In this document: positions 19,591-24,684 of the stretch, in pieces | Layout: every line of letters starts with the position of its first letter | Position numbering within the stretch: position 1 is the first letter of the stretch | DNA from: an uncultured bacterium | Lineage (GTDB): Bacteria; Verrucomicrobiota; Kiritimatiellia; RFP12; UBA1067 | Assembly: GCA_902779075.1 (NCBI GenBank) | Contig: CACZAK010000051.1 | Location: forward strand, 1-24,684 | Reading direction: 5' to 3' | Length of the DNA: 24,684 bases | Made by a program: the position numbers and the translations under genes | The notes under the pieces: model-generated | What the model saw: the letters and a program-made list of their open reading frames with translations, nothing else | The model's database searches: none | What the model was told of the DNA's origin: nothing

Positions 19591-19839
19591 TTACTTCTTC
19601 GCAGGCGCCTTCTTCACCGGGGCCGCAGGAGCAGCCTTCTTCGCCGGGGCCTTCTTCGCAGGAGCAGCCTTCTTTGCAGGAGCCGCCGTCTTCGCAGGCG
19701 CAGCCTTCTTAGTAGCAGGCGCCGCCTTCTTCGCGGGAGCAGCCTTCTTAGCAGGCGCCTTCGCGCAGCAGCACTTCTTCGCGCACGCCTTCTTCGCAGG
19801 GGCGGCCTTCTTCACAGGGGCCTTCGTTGCAGTAGCCAT
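19591..19839 (-). CDS. Lys/Ala/Pro-rich histone-H1-like basic protein
   Basis: 82 aa. The ATG at 19839 has AAAGGA about 9 nt upstream. Almost the whole protein is AAPAKK/KAPAKK repeats with no globular domain, as in bacterial H1-like nucleoid proteins and basic tails that coat DNA or RNA. A compact cysteine group, CAKKCCCAK (residues ~19-27), is unusual for such proteins and could bind metal or form disulfides. It has its own promoter and terminator, so it is monocistronic, fitting high expression. The DNA shows matching direct repeats (GCAGCCTTCTTCGCAGGAG type), so repeat number probably varies between strains. Confidence 0.88.
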   Translation of the reverse strand: MATATKAPVKKAAPAKKACAKKCCCAKAPAKKAAPAKKAAPATKKAAPAKTAAPAKKAAPAKKAPAKKAAPAAPVKKAPAKK

Positions 19840-19910
19840 TTCTTCGTATCCTTTTTTTTGTTGACGCACGGCGCACCGAACATCGGCACAAACTCCGCTT
19901 GTCTGCGCAT

Positions 19911-19939
19911 ATTATACGAAGTTTTTGTGCGACTTGCAA
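19911..19939 (-). promoter_or_regulatory. Promoter of the KAP-rich protein gene
   Basis: TTGCAA (19934-19939), 17-bp spacer, TATAAT (19911-19916): the best sigma-70-type match in the window. The predicted leader is about 65 nt. Confidence 0.8.
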
Positions 19940-19960
19940 ACAAGAAATGTCGACAATGGC

Positions 19961-19997
19961 AAAAAAATTTTCCGCCCGTTTCCACGGGCGGAAAATT
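19961..19997 (-). terminator. Rho-independent terminator of the c-haem/SUMF1 protein gene
   Basis: On the minus strand AATTTTCCGCCCG, loop TGGAAA, CGGGCGGAAAATT, then a T-run. The 13-bp stem is perfect and lies 40 bp after the stop codon. Confidence 0.93.
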
Positions 19998-20036
19998 CCC
20001 AGTTTTGGAAGTGCCTTATTATTCGTTGATACGCCC

Positions 20037-23000
20037 TTATTCCTCCTCCAGCACAACACGGAAGCCGACGTCGTAGACGGCCTGCCACGGCTCGTAGGCG
20101 AGACGGAAGGAACTCGTACCGTCGCGCGGACGCGATGCGAACGAGCCGCCGCGCGCGACTTTCTTCGCCTTGGGATTGCCGTCGTTGCGTCCGTCGCCGT
20201 CGACATACGGATACGGCGCGTAGTCGCTGCGCGTCCACTCGCTCGCGTTGCCGTGCATGTCGTAGAGACCCCAGCGGTTGCAGTTCGCGCGGCCCACGTA
20301 GTTAAGGTTGAACCAGTCGTCCTGCCAACGCTCCTCGTGCAGCGGGTAGTTCTGCCAGATCTCGAACGGCTTGCGCCTGCGGATGTTGCCGCCGCCATCG
20401 AAGCCGACGACCTGGAAGCGCACGTCGCGGTCCGCGAAGTTGGCGAACTTCGAGAAGTCGTTGTCGAGTCCGCCCCACGGGAACGGTGTGTCGGTGCCGG
20501 CGCGCGCGGCCCACTCCCACTGCGCCTCGGTCGGGAGCGACGCCTTCACGTTGCACGTCTTCGAGAGCCACGCGCAGAAGAGCATCGCCTCGTTCCACGA
20601 GACGCGCACAACAGGCTGGCGGCGGTGGTTGCCGATGTGGCCGGGGAACACGTGGTCCTTGCCGAACTCGTCCTGGTAGCGCGAGTCGTGCTCGGGGTCG
20701 AACGCGTTGTACTGCTGGTTCTGCACCTCCATCTCGGAAATCCAGAACGGCTTCGCGATGCGCACGACGGCCTGCGGACGCTCGTCCGGGTAGCCGTTCG
20801 CGCTGCCCATCACGAACACGCCCGCAGGAATACGGCGGAAGGTCATGGACTGTCCCGCGCCCAGGATGATCGTCTTGGTCGTGACGGGTGCAATCTGCCA
20901 GATGGCGCCGAGCTGCGCGTCCGCGCTCTGAAGCTCGTTCATCGGCCAGCCGTTCACCTTCGGGCTGGACGGCGCGGGCTTCGCCGTCTCCGGCACGACC
21001 GGCTTCACCTCGCGCTTCGCGACAACCGCGGCGTAGCGGTCGTGCTCGGCCTCGGGATCGTCATCCACGTTCGCGTACGCGATCGCAAGCTCCTTGCGGC
21101 GCTTCGCCTGGTCCTGTACCGGATGCTGCACCCAGTGGTCGGGCTTCGCGAGCGAGGGCGGACTCCACTTGCCGTGGAACGGACAGTTGAGGTCGATCCA
21201 CTCGTAGATCTTGAGGCAGTCCTCCGGCGCCATCTTCACGCCGTGGTGTCCCTTGCGGAGCATCTGCACGAGCGGGCTCGTCGACGCATGGTAGTCCATC
21301 ACCGGCAGCATCGTCTCCTCGCTCTCGGGTCCGGGACGGTGGATATACGGATGCAACACGCGATACGCTTCCTCGGCGGTGCCCATCCAGAGACGCTTGC
21401 CGCTCAGCTTGCCGCCTTCGGCAAAACCGCCCTGGTCGGCCTTGGCGAGAGGCGCCTTCTCCTTGTCGCCGTGGCAGCTGAGGCAGTACTTCCGCACGAC
21501 GGGGAACATCTCGTTCGCGAAGCCCCACGGACGAATCCCGTCGCCGTCGGTCGGCTTGATCTTCTGAATCTCGCCCTTGAAGTACTTCTCGTCGGCAATC
21601 GTGCGCTTCGTGTGGATGGACGAACGGTTGTCCTCGTGGCAGCCAGTGCACGAGACGCGCTCGCCGGGCATGCCCACGATCCAGGAGCGCATGAGCTGCA
21701 CGGCCTGGCCCTTCTCGTCGAGCGGCTGCACGGAGATCGGCGTGTTCGCGGGCATCTCGAAGCAGGCGCTACCGTCACTCTCGATATCCACCGTGCCGAG
21801 GATGCGCTTCACGTCCCAGCCGCTCTCCACGCGCTCGTTGTAGCCCGAACGGCGGTAGCCGATCCAGCCGGTGGAGGAGTGCCCACCCGTCTTGTGGTAG
21901 TTGTAGTGGTAACTGAAGAGGCGCATCTTCTTCACCGTGCCGCGTGGCACGCCCTTGAGTCCGGGGCCGTTGTAGATGTCGGCGATGTGGACGCTGCACG
22001 TCTTCTTGCCCTTCACCGAACGGTCGGGGATGATCGGCGGACGCTTCCGCGGCGCGAACGGCATGGCCTCGAGGTAGAGCCCGTCCTCCGCCTCCGCGAT
22101 GCGCGTGACGTTGTCGAACACGTCCACGAGGTAGAGTCCCATGAGCGCGTCGGGCGCAGCCTTGACGGTGACGAGGTTGTACTTCGCGTCAAGCGGCCAC
22201 GGATGCGAGAAGTACGGCTTGCCGCGCGCGAACTGATTCATCGTGTAGGGGTCGGCCATGTCGCCCTCCACGTCTTGGCCCCAGCCCGTGAACTCGTGGA
22301 CCATGCCGGTCTTCTCCTTCGGCAGCACCTTCGTGGGGATGCGCAGCGTGTGGCGCGCGGGGCCCCAGTCGCGGTCGGGCGGATCGTACTTGAACGGATA
22401 CGCGCGCGCGAGGGACGGATCGATCTGGAAGAAACGCCCAACTTCGGCGCGGTCGTGGTGTCCGCCGCCGATCATCGTGATGAGGTGCGGCTCGCCGGGT
22501 ACGGTGCGCGCGCAGTAGAAGAACGTCGGCACAAACGAGTTGGAGCCCCACACGGAGAGCTGTCCGATGCCGTCGGGGTTGCACGTCATCAGCACGCGGC
22601 TCCAGTAGTGCGGCTGGTCGGAGTATTCCCAGCGCGTGTAGAGGATGCGTCCGTCGTGCGTGATGTTGGGCGTGTAGTCGGAGTCCTGCTCGTAGGTGAG
22701 CTGGCGGATTTCGCCGGTCTTGCGGTCCTTGCGGTACATGACGGCCATCGGCATGTTGCCGTCCTCGCACGGGAGGAACTGGTACGCCGCCGTGCCGAGC
22801 ATCACGAACTGGTCGCGGTTCGGAAGGTAGCAGGCGTCCCACCACTGGATGTCCTTGTGCTCCTCGGGCGAGACGAGCTCCGCCTTCTGGTAGGGCATTT
22901 TGTCGGAGAGTTTCGAGAAGTCGGTCTTGATCTCGTAGATGCCGAAGAGGTTGTTGAAGCCGCGGTAGCCGGTAAAGAGGATGCGCGAGGCGTCAAAGTC

Positions 23001-23537
23001 GAGGTCGATATCGCGCACGATGGAGGTCTTGTCCGCCGGCTTGTAGAGCGGACGGAACGTCGGAGTGCCGCGGATGTCGCTCAACACGCCGATCTCGTTC
23101 TCGAAGCCCGTGCGCGGGGCGACCATGTGGTTCTCGGCGTTGAGGCCGGTCATGCCGCTGCCGCGTCCGCCGAACGCGCCGCGCGGGTTGCCGATCTTGC
23201 GGTGGACGCAGAGGATCTTGTCGAAGTCGAGGACCGGGTTCGCGAGCATCGCCTTGCGGTAGTTCTCCACGAGCTGCACGGCGGCGGCCTTCGCGGCGGC
23301 GTCACCCTTCTCGAGGTCGGTCTTCACCTTGTCGACCTGCGAGATCAGCGCCTCGATGGCGGCCGCGTTCTTCGCGTAGTCGTATTTCGGGTTGTTCTTG
23401 AGGTCTGCGAGCGCGCGCCGCGCGGCCTCTGGCTTCACGAGCGCCAGCTGCTCGCGCGCCTGGCGCACGGAGTCCGGCGCCGCCGCGAGCGAGAGCGCCG
23501 CGCACGCGAAAAGGGATGTCCAGAATATCTGTTTCAT
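20037..23537 (-). CDS. Secreted multidomain protein: hydrazine-synthase-alpha-like region, two c-haem motifs, C-terminal SUMF1 domain
   Basis: 1166 aa. The ATG at 23537 has GGAG 8 nt upstream. A signal peptide (KQIFWTSLFACAALSLAAA) and a helical stretch are followed by a large propeller-like region (RDIDLDFDASRILFTGYRG, TYEQDSDYTPNITHDGRILY, GGGHHDRAEVGRFFQIDP) resembling the hydrazine-synthase-alpha/TolB-like arrangement of many PVC proteins. Two CXXCH motifs, CTGCH (~630-634) and CLSCH (~685-689), should bind haem c after export. A SUMF1 domain (~895-1163) closes the protein, with MGSANGYPDERPQ, LPTEAQWEWAARAG, NRWGLYDMHGNASEW and ARGGSFASRP. The Cys pair of catalytic formylglycine-generating enzymes is absent after RGGS, so this domain is unlikely to be an FGE. 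Substrate unknown; an extracytoplasmic redox enzyme is plausible. Confidence 0.85.
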   Translation of the reverse strand: MKQIFWTSLFACAALSLAAAPDSVRQAREQLALVKPEAARRALADLKNNPKYDYAKNAAAIEALISQVDKVKTDLEKGDAAAKAAAVQLVENYRKAMLANPVLDFDKILCVHRKIGNPRGAFGGRGSGMTGLNAENHMVAPRTGFENEIGVLSDIRGTPTFRPLYKPADKTSIVRDIDLDFDASRILFTGYRGFNNLFGIYEIKTDFSKLSDKMPYQKAELVSPEEHKDIQWWDACYLPNRDQFVMLGTAAYQFLPCEDGNMPMAVMYRKDRKTGEIRQLTYEQDSDYTPNITHDGRILYTRWEYSDQPHYWSRVLMTCNPDGIGQLSVWGSNSFVPTFFYCARTVPGEPHLITMIGGGHHDRAEVGRFFQIDPSLARAYPFKYDPPDRDWGPARHTLRIPTKVLPKEKTGMVHEFTGWGQDVEGDMADPYTMNQFARGKPYFSHPWPLDAKYNLVTVKAAPDALMGLYLVDVFDNVTRIAEAEDGLYLEAMPFAPRKRPPIIPDRSVKGKKTCSVHIADIYNGPGLKGVPRGTVKKMRLFSYHYNYHKTGGHSSTGWIGYRRSGYNERVESGWDVKRILGTVDIESDGSACFEMPANTPISVQPLDEKGQAVQLMRSWIVGMPGERVSCTGCHEDNRSSIHTKRTIADEKYFKGEIQKIKPTDGDGIRPWGFANEMFPVVRKYCLSCHGDKEKAPLAKADQGGFAEGGKLSGKRLWMGTAEEAYRVLHPYIHRPGPESEETMLPVMDYHASTSPLVQMLRKGHHGVKMAPEDCLKIYEWIDLNCPFHGKWSPPSLAKPDHWVQHPVQDQAKRRKELAIAYANVDDDPEAEHDRYAAVVAKREVKPVVPETAKPAPSSPKVNGWPMNELQSADAQLGAIWQIAPVTTKTIILGAGQSMTFRRIPAGVFVMGSANGYPDERPQAVVRIAKPFWISEMEVQNQQYNAFDPEHDSRYQDEFGKDHVFPGHIGNHRRQPVVRVSWNEAMLFCAWLSKTCNVKASLPTEAQWEWAARAGTDTPFPWGGLDNDFSKFANFADRDVRFQVVGFDGGGNIRRRKPFEIWQNYPLHEERWQDDWFNLNYVGRANCNRWGLYDMHGNASEWTRSDYAPYPYVDGDGRNDGNPKAKKVARGGSFASRPRDGTSSFRLAYEPWQAVYDVGFRVVLEEE

Positions 23538-23575
23538 TGGATTCACTCCATTCTCTTAAAAGTTCAGCGGCAGAT

Positions 23576-23581
23576 AGTATA
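23576..23581 (-). promoter_or_regulatory. -10-like box of the c-haem/SUMF1 gene
   Basis: TATACT preceded by CGGG, 38 nt before the ATG, which leaves room for a normal leader carrying GGAG. No convincing -35 is visible. Confidence 0.4.
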
Positions 23582-23618
23582 CCCGATTCAACCCCGCCTT
23601 GCACGCGAAAACAGGCGG

Positions 23619-24684
23619 TCACCTGACAGATGTGACGAGCCTCACGGGACCGACTAGGCCGGCAGGACGCAGCGGGCTGTTGGGTTTGTAGCCGCCGGTG
23701 GAGATCCACGTCGGACGCTTCCCCGCCGGAAGCGATGCATCGCCGACGAGCCGGTTCACCCAGCTCGTGCAGACCTCGACCTCCAGCTCGTTCTCGCCGT
23801 CCTTCAGCGCGTCCGTCACCGGCACTTCATACGGCGCAGTCCATAAGCCGCCTACGTCGCGTCCGTTCACCTTCACCCGCGCGATCTCACGCACGCTTCC
23901 GAACGACAACACGATGCGTGCGCCAGGCGCCGGCTTCGCGGCAGTGAACTTCGTGCGGTACACCACGGTTCCGGAATAGTTCTTGACGGCGGGATCGTCG
24001 CTCTTGGAGAGATCGGACAACGCCGACATCGCCAACGGCTTCGCCGGGCCGCGGTGGAGCGGATCGGACTCGAACGACAGCGTCCAGTCGCACTTGAGCT
24101 CGCGCGTTGTCCCCGCCGCCGTTGCGCGGCGGTCGCGGGACGACCGCCCTACCGGCTTTGCGAAGACGACGAACATACTCTCCAACGGCTCAAGCGTCAT
24201 CATCACCTCGGTCCTGTTGCCCTGCGTCTGCCAGACGGGCGCTTCGCGCCTCTCGCCCGTGACGGCCTGCCAGAGTTCGGGGACGCGTCCGGCGACGCGG
24301 AAACTGACCGGCTCGGCAATGCGGCTGCCGGACTGGTTGGAGATGAAGTAGACATCCGCGTTCTTCATAGTGCGGTGGTTGTATACGATCGGCGCGCCCT
24401 TCGCAAACCCGCAGTCCGTCGTGGAGCCGCGCATCGCAAGCGCATCTTCAAGGGAAAGCCCCCACGCGATCACACCTTTTCCAACCCGGCGGAAACGGAC
24501 ACTCTTCCCGTCAACATTGCCCCACAACCTGTCGGCGACGGCCTTGACGGTGGCGTCGCTCTGCGGCTGGCCGGCGAGCGACGGTGAACGGCGCGGCTTG
24601 GGTCCGATCACGAATGCGCCGTCGTTGACGAGCTGTTCGATGCGGAGCAGCAACTCCGGACGCATCGTCGTGAGCTTCGGCAAC
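23619..24684 (-). CDS. GH106-like glycoside hydrolase (alpha-L-rhamnosidase type), C-terminal part
   Basis: At least 354 aa; the N-terminus lies beyond the right edge. The first visible part (LTTMRPELLLRIEQLVNDGA, VIGPKPRRSPSLAG, then AVADRLWG) resembles the segment after the catalytic barrel in large GH106 proteins. Then come ISNQSGSRIAEPVSFRVAGR, LEPLESMFVVFAKP and a C-terminal jelly-roll with RIVLSFGSVREIARVKVNGR, LWTAPYEVPVTDALKDGENE and GLVGPVRL. GH106 enzymes release rhamnose from pectin-type or algal polysaccharides, usually outside the cytoplasm. Catalytic residues are not in view. A palindrome insert follows FVVFAKPVG. The gene ends 82 bp before the c-haem/SUMF1 gene. Confidence 0.8.
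   Translation of the reverse strand, partial: LPKLTTMRPELLLRIEQLVNDGAFVIGPKPRRSPSLAGQPQSDATVKAVADRLWGNVDGKSVRFRRVGKGVIAWGLSLEDALAMRGSTTDCGFAKGAPIVYNHRTMKNADVYFISNQSGSRIAEPVSFRVAGRVPELWQAVTGERREAPVWQTQGNRTEVMMTLEPLESMFVVFAKPVGRSSRDRRATAAGTTRELKCDWTLSFESDPLHRGPAKPLAMSALSDLSKSDDPAVKNYSGTVVYRTKFTAAKPAPGARIVLSFGSVREIARVKVNGRDVGGLWTAPYEVPVTDALKDGENELEVEVCTSWVNRLVGDASLPAGKRPTWISTGGYKPNSPLRPAGLVGPVRLVTSVR
24106..24155 (-). repeat. In-frame palindrome insert in the GH106-like gene
   Basis: GGCGGTCGCGGGACGACCGCC (about 24128-24148) followed by CTACCG, the same unit as at 2217-2241. It encodes GRSSRDRRATAAGTTRE between FVVFAKPV and LKCDWTLSF. Confidence 0.75.

Noticed and set aside
20037..20850. SUMF1 domain considered as an active formylglycine-generating enzyme
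   Set aside because: The region after RGGS lacks the required cysteines and no sulfatase gene is in the window.
19899..23657. 1252-aa plus-strand frame opposite the c-haem/SUMF1 gene
   Set aside because: Arg/Val/His-rich shadow without domains; it also reads through a strong terminator and the opposite gene's promoter.

Overview
The window is GC-rich bacterial DNA in which every convincing gene lies on the minus strand, so transcription runs right to left. A C-terminal GH106-type glycosidase, a giant secreted protein joining a hydrazine-synthase-alpha-like region, two c-type haem motifs and a SUMF1 domain, System II cytochrome c maturation (ResB/CcsA), a KAP-rich histone-H1-like protein and SUMF1 proteins suggest the PVC superphylum, perhaps a Kiritimatiellota/Verrucomicrobiota relative. 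That placement is inference from gene content. I see no rRNA, tRNA or CRISPR array.

Right part (about 14.1-24.7 kb), in transcription order: partial GH106-like enzyme; 1166-aa c-haem/SUMF1 secreted protein with a strong terminator; KAP-rich basic protein with its own promoter and terminator; a tight series of TRAFAC-like membrane GTPase, 143-aa unknown and mutS; then a Whirly-like protein behind an array of eight short TCACRTG-type motifs, four of them phased at exactly 11 bp.

Middle part (about 5-14 kb): yraN, a GYxxG-repeat protein, a rhuM relic with an in-frame amber codon, an LpxL-like acyltransferase overlapping an AEC transporter, then gmk-coaC-ccsA with overlapping stop/start codons, an AI-2E-family permease, a DEAD-box RNA helicase and a small proline-rich secreted protein.

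Left part (1-5 kb) is accessory and repeat-rich: vapBC, a DUF4160-like remnant and DUF2442, a 293-aa unknown and a truncated SUMF1 protein, separated by three copies of a ~177-bp dispersed repeat, a MITE-like element with 17-bp terminal inverted repeats, a 22-bp minisatellite and several palindromes.

The most unusual property is that the same kinds of palindromes and low-complexity repeats found between genes also sit inside coding regions (helicase, ResB/CcsA, MutS, AEC transporter, GTPase, GH106) without breaking the reading frame. The ~177-bp repeat also appears to carry an outward promoter followed by a 5' hairpin, and one copy points at vapBC. Several genes have a TATAAT-like box only 6-10 nt before the start codon and no Shine-Dalgarno, suggesting leaderless or near-leaderless transcripts.
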